The notes below the pieces were generated by a model. That model did no database searches and had not been told where the DNA came from. It saw only the letters and a program-made list of their open reading frames with translations. 64,000 nt of DNA from Flabesymbios commensalis (Eukaryota > Annelida > Polychaeta > Terebellida > Flabelligeridae): positions 50,128,470-50,192,469 of the forward strand of contig OZ024902.1 of NCBI GenBank assembly GCA_964017125.1, in the 5' to 3' direction. The position numbers and the translations under genes were made by a program. This document shows, piece by piece, positions 22,483 to 35,154 of this stretch (position 1 is the stretch's first letter; each line of letters starts with the position of its first letter).

Positions 22483-23640
22483 TCTTCAAGTATGATTGCT
22501 ACCGTAAAAAAACATGTGATAGTGTTCGGTGTGTAAACAACAAAACAGGAATATAGGACGCATCGTCATTGTCTCAGGATATGATGCATACTAGTATTAC
22601 ATTAACAAAGATGATAAGAAAACAATGATCAGGAAGGTAGTAGCAACTTTAATATCAATATAGATATATAGCAAATAACAAAGTGATGGCGAAGGTGGTG
22701 GTGTCATTGCTGATTATTTATTTTGCTTCAGATAAAGAACTAATGTAAAGAAAATAACGGTTAGGTACAATTTTGGTAGTTTCGCAGTTACAGTGTAACC
22801 TCTGAGTTATCACACCACATACAGATAATAATTGATGTATCCATATAGTCAGATATAGATATGCTGGGATATGGAAACTATAATTAAGAAACAAAAATGT
22901 TGTTATACCACAAGAACACATGGTTAAATGCAGACCACATTGTCATTGATGAACCAACTTCATATTTTGCACGACACAAGAAAATTATGCCTTGACAGAG
23001 GCTAGCCAACTGGCATTTAAATTTACCTAATTAGGGTTCACATAATTTTTCCCGTGTGTCTCAACCGCGGCCGGGCATCTAAACGTTGGGAAAGCGTTGA
23101 GTCAATGCAGCGCATCAATTGTGATTTCATGGTGTGCCAGCGTCGCAGGTAATGAACTAACATTGGGTTAGTGAATCATGTTGACTGGCCCATACAATAG
23201 AATGGCAACGTATAATCCATTGCTACACAATTCAAGCTATATAATAATCCCATTATCTTTCATCTCAGCAATTAGTTACGGTTAAGTAGGCCACATTAAG
23301 AGTGTGGCCTAGAGGATCGAGAATAGGTGAGCGACAGGTTATCTTGTTTATCAAGATCATGGCAATTCATATAAAAAACCTAAAGTATAAGACGATGAAT
23401 ACAAGTTTAGCTATAGAAACATATACAAATGTGGAGAATGTAATATACACACGATACTGAATTAGGCATGTTTGACCTAATTTTTTACCTTTGATCTTGA
23501 ACTATAGCCTTGACCTTGGCCCAATGATAGTTTTTATTAATATACATCATTATACAAACAATAAAACTAATAGCTATCAGTTATATATAACAATTATGAA
23601 ACATTATAATTAAATGACCAATATTGACATAGACGTTCAA
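22483..23640. other. Intergenic sequence with a partial hairpin module
   Basis: There is no coding signal. At about 23090-23175, GAGTCAATGCAGCGC, CCAGCGTCGCAGG and TAACATTGGGTTAGTGA look like a worn copy of the ~105 bp hairpin module. The rest is AT-rich. Confidence 0.45.
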
Positions 23641-23660
23641 TAAAACCTTGAATATTTTGG

Positions 23661-23738
23661 GACGGACGGACGGATTGACGGACGGACGGACGGCCGGACG
23701 GACGGAGGCCGTATAAGCGGACGGACCGCCGGACAGAC
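23661..23738 (+). repeat. GACG microsatellite
   Basis: An imperfect (GACG)n run with CGGATTGACG and CGGCCGGACG interruptions. It is simple-sequence DNA. Confidence 0.9.
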
Positions 23739-23928
23739 AATTTGACTACACATTTCCTCCAGCCACATGATGATGAGGCCTAAGATACACCCACACAATC
23801 TATATTATGCTGTACTAATAAAAAAATGTCTTTCGGTTTTGATTATTTTTGTGTCAAATACGCAAAATTTGTAAACATCGGTAAAACCTTAAAAAATATA
23901 GAACATCTTGGCAACAAGATGCAATTTA

Positions 23929-24177
23929 TTAATTAACACCTAATCTTGAAAAATAACAAAAAAAAACTAGAGTTTGGCGCAGTAACCCCATGATCTCAAC
24001 AACCGCTGCCTGACTAATAGGGCTACCAAGCCCTTGATAAATACAAGATTTGTATGGCATGGCATGAATATAGATATCGCTAAATGGTGCTGTTCCTGCA
24101 AAGGCTGTCAAACCGCCAAAATTTCTCGGGGTAATGTGGGAACCTGCGTCTTCAGCCACTAACGTTACAAGCCGCAA
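23929..24177 (-). pseudogene. Unidentified protein-like frame, possibly a decayed exon
   Basis: The minus strand is open for 82 codons and reads smoothly, for example AEDAGSHITPRNFGG, AFAGTAPFSDIYIHAMPYKS and GLGSPISQAAVVEIMGLL. Composition is balanced and less AT-rich than the flanks. I do not recognise the family. It could be an exon, a decayed gene or chance. Confidence 0.25.
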
Positions 24178-24179
24178 AT

Positions 24180-25000
24180 TGCTATCGCAATTCTCGACGT
24201 GTATGGATGAAGATGACTTGAAATAGGTGAAAAATTAAAGAAAATTACCATGTATTGGTGAACCAGTTTCATGGAATTTCTATTTTAAAACGCTTAGTTG
24301 TGGGAGAATTTAAAATGATGCTTTAACGCGTCGTGAGGGCTTAAAGGATTAAATAGGTGATGCACATTTTGAATGAACTACTGAGAACGCCAACCATTTG
24401 TAAGAAAATAGTGTTGTGTATACATGCTAAGTACATAATGTAACACTAGCTTTATATAAAAATCCGATGAGTACTATATAGTCTCTCAAGGCCCAGATAC
24501 ATTTAAAGCTACTATATAGTGTCAGGTTAACAATTGCAATGTGGTTTCCGGTGAATGGTATACATTGTCACTTGACAACTTTTAGAAACTTTCACAGTTT
24601 TCAATTGGGGAAAAACGCTTACTATGGTGTGCAGCAGAACGCCCACGTGGGTGTTTTGCCCCTTTTGACTACTGGTGTTGTTTGATAAATAGTTTATTGG
24701 ATTATCATGATCTGGATTCGTAATCATCCAGTATTTTCAGGGTTCTAGTAGGCCTAAAAGCTCACAACCGTCTGACACGTCGCTGGTATCATATGTCTAG
24801 GCCCATTAGTGAAATATATATTTAGTAATTTATCAGTTTCAGCAACTTGTCTTCGGCTATTTCACTCAGATGAGACTAAATTGCATCCACTTGATTTTGC
24901 TCCTGTAGTTGTCACTGATGAAGCTCAGCCTGTCAGCGGCCCATCCCACACTGAAGATCAGGCTAGTGTTGGCCGCCTCAAACTCCAGCTACTGCATGCT
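24180..25000. other. Intergenic sequence
   Basis: Nothing recognisable until about 24840. There a plus-strand segment after a CAG reads CLRLFHSDETKLHPLDF and leads into the minisatellite. No gene model is supported. Confidence 0.4.
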
Positions 25001-25009
25001 TGATTATTT

Positions 25010-25190
25010 CACACTCAGACGCAGACCACTGGCCCATCTCACACTTAGGCTACTGGCTCATCTCCACTCAGGCTACTGGCCCATCTCACACTCAGGCTAC
25101 TGGTCTGTCTCACACTCAGGCTACTGGCCCATCCCACACTCAGGCTACTGGCCCATCTCACACTCAGGCTACTGGCCCATCTCATTTCAA
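25010..25190 (+). repeat. 24 bp minisatellite
   Basis: About seven copies of a 24-base unit (CTACTGGCCCATCTCACACTC-like, with AGG). Since 24 is a multiple of three, one plus frame reads the octapeptide ATGPSHTQ over and over. The upstream segment holds a related GPSHTEDQ phrase. Codon-length units may hint at a former coding repeat, but no start, splice or homologue supports a gene. Confidence 0.85.
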
Positions 25191-25199
25191 CGTGATAAG

Positions 25200-26000
25200 T
25201 GTACCCAAATATTAATCGAAAATGGAGTATTACATTAGTTTCCAGGAATGTGCTTACAAAAGTTAAAGAGTTCAATAGCTAACAGTTGGATCCCCTCCGG
25301 TGGCAGCTTTTTTATATTTTTTCATACTACATGACCTGATGACTTGATTAAAATAATAAGTGAATACATGGATTCCTTGACTCCCCAAAACTCCCAACAT
25401 AATAATTATTCACTATCAGAACAGGAGATTTAGGTGTTTTCCCATACAGGTGTAAGTTCGGCAGCCATCTATGATTTAAATAAAGTCCTGTCGTGCATTC
25501 TAAATGATTGAATCATCTCAGTTTACCACTAAATTACATAACTAGAATTTGTTTTCAAAGAGTCTGGTTTCGGATAGCTGGATCCAGTGAGTAAAATGGC
25601 AATTTTTGTCCGGCATGGACCTGTCTATTACATGTATATGTATTACAACAGTGCACACCATTGTTGGTTATACGTGTATAACTGCATATATAGGCACTTC
25701 CACATTATCGGGCTATATTTGGTGGGTAGCATTAAATAAACAGTTTAAAACACTTAGTGGGTGGAAATTGTTTGATCTATAAATTGTTTTACATTAAATG
25801 GAACATAAACATATAACAAAAACAATTTTACCGAAATTAAAATAGTTTAAGTTAGTTTATTTTGATGCTGAGCACAATTTATAGTGAACTTTGAATGGTG
25901 AGCTAGTAACAGTCAGTACACTACATACTCCAACCGATCCTGCAGTCTATATTTATATCACAGTCCCTTTATGGAGTTTCAAAATAGTTAGGCTGATTGG
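25200..26000. other. Intergenic sequence, nothing recognised
   Basis: AT-rich DNA without a supported gene or a clear repeat. Confidence 0.4.
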
Positions 26001-26029
26001 TAAAAAAATTGTTCATTTAATGATAAAAG

Positions 26030-26710
26030 CATGAAATTTTGCATGCTAGGAGAACATACCATGACGATAAATTTTAGCTATAGGGCCATTCAAAATTTGA
26101 CCCTTGACCGGCCATTTTTTTCAAACTGGCCGCCAAATATACGTACATGTACATGTCTCAATATCTCAGTTTCTAAATCACTTGGAAAAATGATCTTGGT
26201 GTCCATATATACATTTCAGGACAAAGTATTACAAAAAAGACAATAACATATACGCAAATTTGACCTTAATGGTAGCCATTTTTATCACTGGCAGCCGGAA
26301 TATACATGTTGTAATATCTTATTTTCTAATCAACGTAGAATTTTTTTGTTGGTGTCTATAAACATACATTTTCTGGGTCAAGGATTATAAAAAAGACAAT
26401 TATAAATACGCAAATTTTTTTCAAAATAAGCCGCCAGAATATACATGTTTTATTATCTCAGTTTCTAATTGATTTAGAAAAAAAGTGGTGTCTAAATATA
26501 CATTTTCCGGACCAAGGATTACATAAATGGCAATTAAAAATATGCGTATTTAATATTGTTATCTCAATAGTTGTCATTTTTCAAAATGGCCGCCAGAATA
26601 TAAATGTTTTTTTATAATATCCCCGCTACTAATCAGCATAGAAAAACAATCTTGGTGTTTAAATATATATTTTCAGGACCAAGACAAAGGATTAGGATGA
26701 ATAATTTGAA
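26030..26710 (+). repeat. Array of diverged GGCCGCC modules
   Basis: Four or five units of about 130-165 bases follow one order: TGGCCGCCAgAATATACATGT, TATCTCAGTTTCTAAT, TTAGAAAAA, TTGGTGTCTA, ATTTTCAGGACCAAGGATTA, then AAGACAAT and ACGCAAATT. The order of words matches the arms of the 3110-9655 transposon, but the sequences are clearly diverged. Confidence 0.7.
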
Positions 26711-28440
26711 ATACATATCTAAATGATCTGATAAATACTTGTTTTATCGTTCTAATGATTTATTTACTAATCATCGCAACATTAATCTGAATGCAGATAA
26801 GATATGCATTGTAATGCTTTTTAGTTGAGATCGGTAGCATTAAAAAATATATTTGCCATCAAATATTATTTCCCGTCTACAGCTAGTTGACTAGACTGGA
26901 CGTTTAAAACCAAACAGGCAAATGGCTTGATGAATTTCATTTACAATCTAACAAAACTAATTTTGAACAAAGAGAAAAACAGCATTAGCAGACATAACGT
27001 TATGTTCCCAAAAGGTATAGGCCCCACTTTCGTCAAAATAGTGGCATGACAGATCTGTTTTTTTTGCATGAAACCAGCAACAGACACAGAACTATTGTAC
27101 CATACGATTCATCTTGATGCTCTGGTCAGAAAATATGCCCGACACCTACAAGATGTAAGTATGCTGGCTGAACTAAACAAAGATGGTGTTATTATTTAGA
27201 AGGTCAAGTAGGCTACCATGTTGGTGTTTTGTAAAAATGGTAAATGAACCTCTACAACCGCGCCAGACAAGTAAGGGAGATAACTTGACGAAAAAGGAGA
27301 CATCAGAGCAGTGCTGATCCACAACAAGATAAAGAACTGGTTGAGGCTCTATTTAAATTGGCACAGTGTATTGTCATAATGGTAGTGTCATAAACAGTTC
27401 TACAAGATTGGACAACAACCTTTGTCATTATTTTAACACAGATCAAGCTGTATATGCACCAATACTCAAGGGAAAACACCCTGGTAGCCATCAATCTTTT
27501 TGACCATAACACGTGTTTGGCAAGTCAATATCCTCGAAATAAGGCCAGTGGATTTTGTCACACACACTTGAATACTCTGAACAGTGATCATTTTATTTAT
27601 GGAAGAGTTTTAGACAAGCTGCAACAGTCATATACTCAACTAATTTATCCGGGGTGGGGGGGGGGGGTGTATCCGGCTTCTTATGTTTGCTGGATCTAAT
27701 ATTTAAGTCAGACTGTAATTTCATACCTGACGCTATTAAGGAGAGAGAATTCATTTAAATAGTATGTGTATTCATAATGCACAAACACGTAATTATCCAA
27801 GTTGAAAACAAACTTTACTGTCAGATATAGTACCTTACTGTCAGATCTAGTAATATCTGGTCAGTTTGGATATTGTAAATTGGAGTGACTGCCAACAGGC
27901 AATGGGAGCTGAGAAGTGAAGTTGGCAAGAAAAACCTGTCCCCTATTTTAGTTATATGTAACAAATGAAAATATGTTTGATTACACACAGTGTGTGCAAA
28001 ATGGATATAATTAGAAATATAGTAAAATTTGTCAAAGCGCTTTGATCTATAAACTATTTTATTTGTAGCAAGAACAGGTTAAACGCTATTTATATTTTCA
28101 TATTAAACATAAGGTTTTAATGGTAACAATGTTTGATTCTAATAATAACTATCTAAAATGAGTTTTATACCAATATAATTAATCTGAATTATTAAGATGC
28201 CATTTTTTAAATAATTCTTTATTCAAGATTTATAAAAGTACCCGGTAATTTAAAATATATATATTTTTAGGCTATATATTTCAACTCTAATTAAGTGGGT
28301 TGAAAGATATTGAAGATAGTAATTATCATGCGTTTTTTGTTAGATTTTTTTAAAATATTTATTTTAATCCCTTCCATTAACATGTTTAACAAATTATATT
28401 TAGACACAACAATTAGATTGTGACTGGATTGTGGGTGAAT
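26711..28440. other. Intergenic sequence, nothing firm
   Basis: Overlapping open frames near 27300-27700 contain no motif I know. There is a poly-G run at about 27654-27668. The segment could be transposon debris, but I cannot assign it. Confidence 0.4.
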
Positions 28441-28442
28441 AT

Positions 28443-28810
28443 AGTTTACATCGCTTTCTGCACATTCATGGCAATATCCATCTTGCCCTATCAGGTCTGA
28501 CCATCAGATCACTGGTCTGACCTTGACAACAGGTGTGCCTCACAAATGAACGAACGGGAGGGGTGCGAACAACATGGATATTCATTATGACGGTTTATTG
28601 ACAGCAGTGTGGAAGTCACACTCAGGTCAGATTGTCTGGGCTGCCTGAGTTGGCCAGGGAGGAGGGGGTTCTGTACTCATAGCACATATGCGTGATATCC
28701 AGGAGTCTGCCGGTAGCTGGGCAATATCGCGACTGAAGGAAGCCATATGTCCTACTTTTATCGAACAACTTCAAGGGTTCTCTATGGAGCACATCACCAG
28801 TAACTGGACT
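28443..28810 (-). mobile_element. SINE-related sequence, minus strand
   Basis: On the minus strand the core GGCTTCCTTCAGTCGCGATAT (28710-28733) matches the SINE at 47049-47078. The tail-like ATGAATGTGCAGAAAGCGATG (28448-28471) matches the end of that SINE. The two parts are separated by about 230 bases, so this is either a rearranged copy or two fragments. Confidence 0.5.
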
Positions 28811-29706
28811 ATAACTCAAAATTATCTAATACATTGATCTACATTTATTTTATATATTTTCGACTGAGAAATATGAATGCCATTGAATTCTTCTGTGGAA
28901 TTAAAGTGTTTATGGTCTATTTTTTGTAATTCGTGCCTTCGAGTATTAGACAGTGTTGACACATCTATCTATTAAAATAGCTTTTTTTTTAAATGGCCGC
29001 AATTGGGGTCTGTGAAATGTTGTTTGTTGTATTAAAATATCTGAACCATTTTTGGTGCTATCACTGCCCTTGAAAATGTAGGCCTATATTAATATAAATT
29101 TTTTTCACTTATAAATGAATAATAATTAGCCGCGATATTGACACTTATTGAGTACATTGATTATAGGCCTACACAGCCAGAGTGCCAGATACTCGCCAGT
29201 GGGACAGATAGTTATTATTAACGTTTGCACAGGGACAGATCAAGACAATCTGTCCGTGTTCGAACGTGCATGGATTGTTAGACAGACAAACAGACATACA
29301 GATAGCTTTATTCCACCAATATATAATACAATATGGTGAGGGAGACTCCTTTGAGGACATAAGCACATGTCGCTATCAAAGGAGCCACCCTACAACAATG
29401 ATAAACAATGAATTACATTATATATAATATATACATATCGGCCGGTAATGTGAGTAAGAAAGTTGCTTAACGTCACGTATTGAACGGGACGGTCAGGGAA
29501 GTGACTTTGTTATTCATTAAAAACAGTGCAAACTGTAGATAGAAATGAATGATGTGCAGATGATCAGATGAGGCTGAATATATATTATAGAAATACAATA
29601 AAAACGCGTGACATATTTGATACTAACATGTTCGAGAAAAGTGGTTCCATGGGTTAAAGTCATCAGATTCATATATATTTTATAGGGAGGAAACACATAG
29701 CGGTTT
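28811..29706. other. Intergenic sequence
   Basis: There is a single AATGGCCGCAATTGGGGTCT module at about 28992. The rest is AT-rich with TAGGCCTA-type words at 29081 and 29164. No gene is supported. Confidence 0.4.
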
Positions 29707-29815
29707 CCCAGCAAACACGAGACACCGAACCACTGTTGATCCAATGCCGGCCCATCGTCTCCGACTCTGTGCCAACACTAAATCAACACCGGCCCAGCGT
29801 CCGGTGTTTGCTGGG
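29707..29815. repeat. Hairpin module copy, complete
   Basis: The unit begins CCCAGCAAACACGAGACACC and ends GTCCGGTGTTTGCTGGG, so its ends are inverted repeats. In between are CCAATGCCGGCCCATCGTC and its mirror-like half. It lies just beyond the 3' side of the truncated LINE. Confidence 0.8.
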
Positions 29816-30305
29816 AATACATCACTATATTTAACATGTTTAGTATATTCATTTATACAAAAGTATATTAAGATTAAATCATTTATGAGTACAATGAATA
29901 AATGGTTTTAAATGAATATACATTATTATTATGCTTACATAATATGGCATACAATATGATAATCATAATGAAATTGTTCATATAAATATAAAGCTACGCG
30001 AATTTATTCTTCTATATAATAATACATACATATATGAAAAACAAAAATAATAATTGCAGAGCAATATAAAAGTTATGACAGTCGACATTTATACAGTGCA
30101 TACAATTATATTATATATTTGTATTGAATTAGTTTCGAAACATAGACAATATAACTTGCTCCTATATACATATATTCGATGCATCTATAAAAAGATTTAT
30201 TTAACTAATCACCTATTATGACAAACGTAACAATTGTTTAATCTGCACGATGACTCATATTGATCAATAGTTATTTTCTTAAAATAAGTCATAAAACCGT
30301 GTAGG

Positions 30306-31233
30306 CTATGTGTGTTTACTTTTTTCGATAATATGGTTTGAAGTATTTATTGCTGTTTCTATTGCACTGTATCGGATACACTTCCTTCCGAATTCGTGAT
30401 TTGTACTGGGCAAGCGTAATTTATTTTTGTGGCGTGTAGGATATGGGTGAGTATCCAGGCCATGGTCGTTGCTCATGTTGTGGAAATATGACGGCAGCTG
30501 ATTATTTTTCAGTTGATGATAAAATTTAAGTTCTTGGAGTGTGTGTATATCTTTAATCTTTAGTAGTTGAAGTTTTTTAAACAATGGTTCTGAATGACAA
30601 TTAAATTTACCAAGGCAAATTATTCTAACTGTTTTTTCCTGTAGCTTGTAGAGTCTATCAGTTTGATATCCCCAGGCTAAGATACCATAATTTAAATGAC
30701 TGAGTACAAGAGAGTTATACAAAAGATATAGGGTATCTTGTGGTAGGCAACGTTTTAATTTGTTTAATATCCCAGTAGATCTAGAAATTGTATAGGCAAT
30801 TTTATTCACATGGTTTTTCCAAGTAAGATGTTCGTTTAGTTGAATGCCTAAGTAATTAAATTCTTAAACACGTTCAATTTTTGTCCCATTAATTTGTAGA
30901 AGAGGACATTCAACTTTTTTCTGAGGCTTGTGGAATATCATTAGTTTTGTTTTTGTTGCATTTAGGGAAAGTTTATTGGCTCTTAGCCAGTCATTTATTT
31001 TGCTCAATTCTGTATTGATATTTTTGGAAAATTGCTCATTAAACTTAAAAACATTCAGGGTGCTATTAAGGGCCGTATCGTCGGCGTAGATTATGAAATT
31101 AAAAATTTTACTCGCTTCTGAAATATCATTAATGTATATTATAAACAACAGGGGACCTAATATTGAACCTTGTGGTACTCCGGTAATAATTCTGTTTTGT
31201 GTGGATGCAACATTTTTAAATTCTACGTATTGT
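30306..31233 (-). pseudogene. 5'-truncated LINE: end of reverse transcriptase ORF2
   Basis: On the minus strand it starts abruptly inside the RT (QYVEFKNVAS), runs through GVPQGSILGPLLFIIYINDI and FIIYADDTALNS, then LRANKLSLNATKTKLMIF, then one in-frame stop at 30863-30865 just before EFNYLGIQL. It continues to a stop at 30306 through CLPQDTLYLLYNSLVLSHL and GILAWG. These are RT motifs B, C (YADD), D/E and the CR1/Jockey-type C-terminal region. LINEs truncate at the 5' end when target-primed reverse transcription stops early. AT-rich sequence below 30306, down to about 29820, is probably its 3' untranslated region. It is a different family member from the neighbouring LINE. Confidence 0.85.
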
Positions 31234-31259
31234 TACAGAACTCAGAACTCAGAATCATT

Positions 31260-31620
31260 TATTCGCCTCTTTTACAAGTACTATACAGTCTGATAATTAT
31301 ACACAGATTATTAATGATGTAAAGGGCATGGAGACTTGCATTAAGATTAGTAGTTTTGATCGCTATCATGCAAGCCACCAGATTTAATAAACATTACATG
31401 AACATACCAGAATTGCATGGATCAAGCGCGCCACGTCGACGCCAGACATGCATCGAATAAATCACAACAGCCCGTACGCCGCCCCCCGGCCGACCCACAG
31501 AAAAAAATATCTGTGGGCTAGCCGGCGAAAACACGCACGAAGCCGGCAACACGATGCACGACACAGCGCCAAGGTGGCGCACTCGAACCCCAGACTGCTG
31601 ATATGGTATCGGAACATTTA
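31260..31620 (-). other. GC-rich block with B-box-like site: LINE 3' region or SINE
   Basis: On the minus strand GGGGTTCGAGTGCGCC (about 31587) resembles the B box of a tRNA promoter. A GC-rich body follows with a small hairpin (CCCACAGATA..TCTGTGGG), then AT-rich sequence and AATAAATGATTCTGAGTTCT at the end. No A box is convincing. It may be a truncated SINE sharing the LINE tail, or the LINE's own 3' untranslated region. Confidence 0.4.
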
Positions 31621-31804
31621 TATTTAAAAATATTAGATTATGTGCAAAAAACTATGTGAGACTCAACGACATCTCATATGTGGACATTTAAGTCCGCAAA
31701 TGAGAGGTCGAGACAGAGCATATCCAATGATTCTGAAAGTAGTTCACCCGACTCGTGACTAGGTAACCTTACATAACAAAATGTAATTATTTTATTTTAG
31801 AATA

Positions 31805-34739
31805 TCATCGACTGCATACATAACAATTTTCAATGAAACATTGGGGCTGGTACATTTTAATAAAATACTTACGGGTATACAATACAAAACCTGAAAAACT
31901 ATGAGTATGAAATTTGTCTCGAATTTCGTTTGGTAACTGATTTATTAAATTGGGAATATGATGAGAAATACTTTTGGTAGCAAATACATGATTCACTTTT
32001 ATTGGAGTCAGATCATCACACCGTCTAATGTTATATCTGGACTGCCTGGTAAAATTTAGGTTTTGAAAATAATCCGGTAAACTCTTTATCAAATATTTGT
32101 AATAAAATTTTAACAGATTAAGTTTAAATATATCCTGTATTTTTAAAAGATTGAGTTTAATAAAAATTGGATCCGTATGTGCTAAATATTTACTTTGTGT
32201 TATAAATCTTACTGCTCTCTTTTGTAATTTCTCAATTCTTTCATTGTTATGTCCCCAAATTAAAATGCCATAATGTACGTGTGGCAAGAATAGTGAGCTA
32301 TACAACTGTAGCAAAACATTTATGGGAAGTACATATTTCATTTTATTGATAATTCCGAGGGTTCTTGAAAGTTTACAGGATAGTTTCTCTATATGATCGT
32401 TCCAATTTAAATTTTTATCTAATCTAAATCCTAAAAAATCTACCACTTTTGTGTTACTAATAACAGTATTTTCGATCTGTATATATTTGTGTTTATGGGT
32501 GCAAAAATTGTTGTATCATCATGATCATCGGCAAATAATATAAATTTGAAAAAAGTTACTTGACTTAACAATATCATTTATATAAATTAGAAACAGCAGC
32601 GGTCCTAAAATTGATCCCTGGGGAACACCTGTTTTTAAATCCAAAACCTGTGAATTGATATCATCAAAAACTACAAATTGTTTTCTATTTGACAGGTAGC
32701 TCTCAAGCAATTTTCCAGGACCATCAGAGACGCCATAAAATTTCAACTTTTTTATCAAGATGTTGTGATCTAACGTGTCCAACGCTTTTGAGAGGTCCAG
32801 AAAAATTCCCAGAGGCACCTGTCCCTTGTCCATCATGTTTAGTAACTTATCAACTAATTCTAATGCGGCAAATTCGGTCGCGTGACGTTTACGAAACCCA
32901 TATTGACTTCCATAGAAAAGTCCATTTGTTTAAAAATAGGCATACAATTGATTAAAAATAACTCTTTCTACAATCTTAGATGTCGATGGTAGTAGTGATA
33001 TGGGTCGATAGTATGTAAATAAAGTGTCATCTCCTGATTTGAAAATCGGAACTACTTTAGCTATTTTCAGCTGATTTGGAAATATGGCAATTTTTAAACA
33101 TTGCTTTATTATAACAGTTGGGGGTTTTGAAATAATATCCACTATTGATTTAATTAGTATGTTGGAAATGCTATCATAACCTGAACTGCTTTTAGAATCT
33201 AGTTGGGTGATTATTTTATTTACTTCTTTTATGTCAACTGGTTGGAATTCAAATTTAGTATTAGGTTTTGATACCAAGTAATCGCTAAAGTGTCTATGTG
33301 AAACTTCTACAATTTTGTCTGCAAGGTTTTTGCCTATATTTGCGAAAAACGCATTCAATTTATCTGCTATATATTTTTTATCCGAAATTTTCTTTTCTCT
33401 GTGTTTAAAATAGACAGGTAATTTTGTGTTTTGCTTGTTTTTATGTAATATATCATTAATTATTGACCATGTTTTCTTCACATTACCACTATACATATTG
33501 AATATGTTTTGATAATGTCTTTTTTTTTGCCATTCGAATGCTACGTTTTAATATTTTATTGTATGTGTTTAAATTGGTGGAGAGGATATCATATTCGATT
33601 GTATTTGGATCACTTTTTCTCATGTTTTTGTATAATTCATTGCGAAATTTGATAGACTTCAATATACCAGAACTAATCCAACTATATTTCTTATGTTTTT
33701 GGGGATTAAACTTTATATTTTTGCAAGGTAAAAATTTGTCTTTACTTCGGGATTTTGATCTATATTGCCTAAAATGTCTGCAGATATTAGCTGGGTTTTG
33801 AATTTTTCAATATTTTTGGGACTCTGGTTTGAAACTTTAATGTATTTTGGTTGTTTGATATAAGAATGGTTACCCTCTATGCTTATAAAATATGGTTGAT
33901 GATCTGAAAATGTATCTAATAATATACCTGATGACGCACGAGTAAGCTTTTCGGAATTTTTCCCTAAGAAATTATCAATAAGTGTGGCACTACGTCTCGA
34001 TATCCTAGTGGGCAGTGTTATATGTGGATGAAAACTATGAGAAAGTACAACATTAAAATACTCACTAACTATATTACGTTTTGATATGTCAAGTAAATTA
34101 ATATTAAAGTCGCCTCCTATTATAACTTCAGCATTGAATGTATTTAATTCATCTAATACCTGACTAAATTGATTAATAAATGTACTATAATTATCTAGTG
34201 TATCTCTAGGGGGGTCTATATATATCTCCTAGTATTATATTACTACTTGTATTTCCGCCCGACACTTTAATAAATAGACCTTCCCAGATATCTGACTTTT
34301 CGTAAATCGGTAGATTTGAATAACTATAGCTATTATGTAAATATATCATCAGTCCACCTCGGGTACTAGACACTCTTCCTTGTGATATACATGTATAATC
34401 ATCAAGTTTAAACAACGCTACATCATCATTTTGTGACAGCCAACTTTCTTGTTTTATTATAGCACTAAATTGTAAGTTATTTTGTTTTAAATTTTCAACA
34501 AATAAAAAATCATCATATTTTGCATTAATACTAGCTATATTTGTACTTAACACTGTAAAATTTGTTTTATTTTTTTCCAAAAAAGTTTTTAAATTGGCAG
34601 TATCCATATACGGTGATTTATAATTTACTTTTATTTCGTTTTCAGTATCTTCAATTGAATCAAGTATAGTCACTAAAGAATTATCTTGGTTACCATAAAA
34701 AATATCAGTCATTAAATTATCATTTAACGAAACAGCCAT
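31805..34739 (-). pseudogene. LINE ORF2: apurinic-type endonuclease and reverse transcriptase
   Basis: From the start MAVSLNDNLM the endonuclease shows LSTNIASINAK, QESWL, GDIYRPP, GGDFNINLL, LPTRISRRSATLIDNFL and SDHQPYF, which covers its usual catalytic blocks. The RT follows with KVVPIFKSGD, YRPISLLPSTSKIVERV, YGFRKRHATE, FLDLSKALDTLDHNIL, TGVPQGSILGPLLFLIYIND, FADD and FLGFRLDKNLNW, ending at 31805. The motif wording is of the Jockey/CR1/L2 kind. Shifts occur at a C6 run (about 34210), near 33750, at an A9 run (33520-33528) and at an A6 run before FADD. There is an in-frame stop at 32930. After FADD there is an inserted His-Asp-Asp and roughly 50 or more codons are missing before FLGF. 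It is not functional as read. Confidence 0.88.
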
Positions 34740-35154
34740 TTATATTTAGTGTATAATGAAATTGTAAGACAATCATTTCAAGAAATGCATTCCATATAGG
34801 GTTTAAAAAACTATGCATATTGCATTCAAAGTAAAGTATTGTTAATGTGTACACAGATTGAACAAGCATTGGTAATATAATACAATAAGCAATAGTCACG
34901 AGAGGGGTGAACAGCTTCTGCACAAAAATGCGTCTGCTATTTGGGACACATTGTGTCACAAGCAACAAACTAATGTACATGTCATGGCCTACAATGAGTT
35001 GACCAGGACATGTACTCGTACTGACAGCTGCTGACCACCCACATGATTCCAAATCGTTAGATTTCCAATCATGCGTGCAGGCAAGCAGATGCCAATGCAA
35101 CAACGTATAAACAATCCATAACATAGTGATAAGTGCTATAAATGGCATGTTCAT
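34720..35154 (-). CDS. Unexplained open frame between LINE ORF1 and ORF2
   Basis: A 144-codon open frame, rich in hydrophobic and cysteine residues (for example FIALITMLWIVYTLLHWHLL), starts in the spacer and overlaps the ORF2 start by 20 bases. LINE ORFs usually lie closer together, so the 700-base spacer is odd. I recognise no family. It may be chance in AT-rich sequence or an accessory frame; comparison with other copies is needed. Confidence 0.2.
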   Translation of the reverse strand: MNMPFIALITMLWIVYTLLHWHLLACTHDWKSNDLESCGWSAAVSTSTCPGQLIVGHDMYISLLLVTQCVPNSRRIFVQKLFTPLVTIAYCIILPMLVQSVYTLTILYFECNMHSFLNPIWNAFLEMIVLQFHYTLNINGCFVK

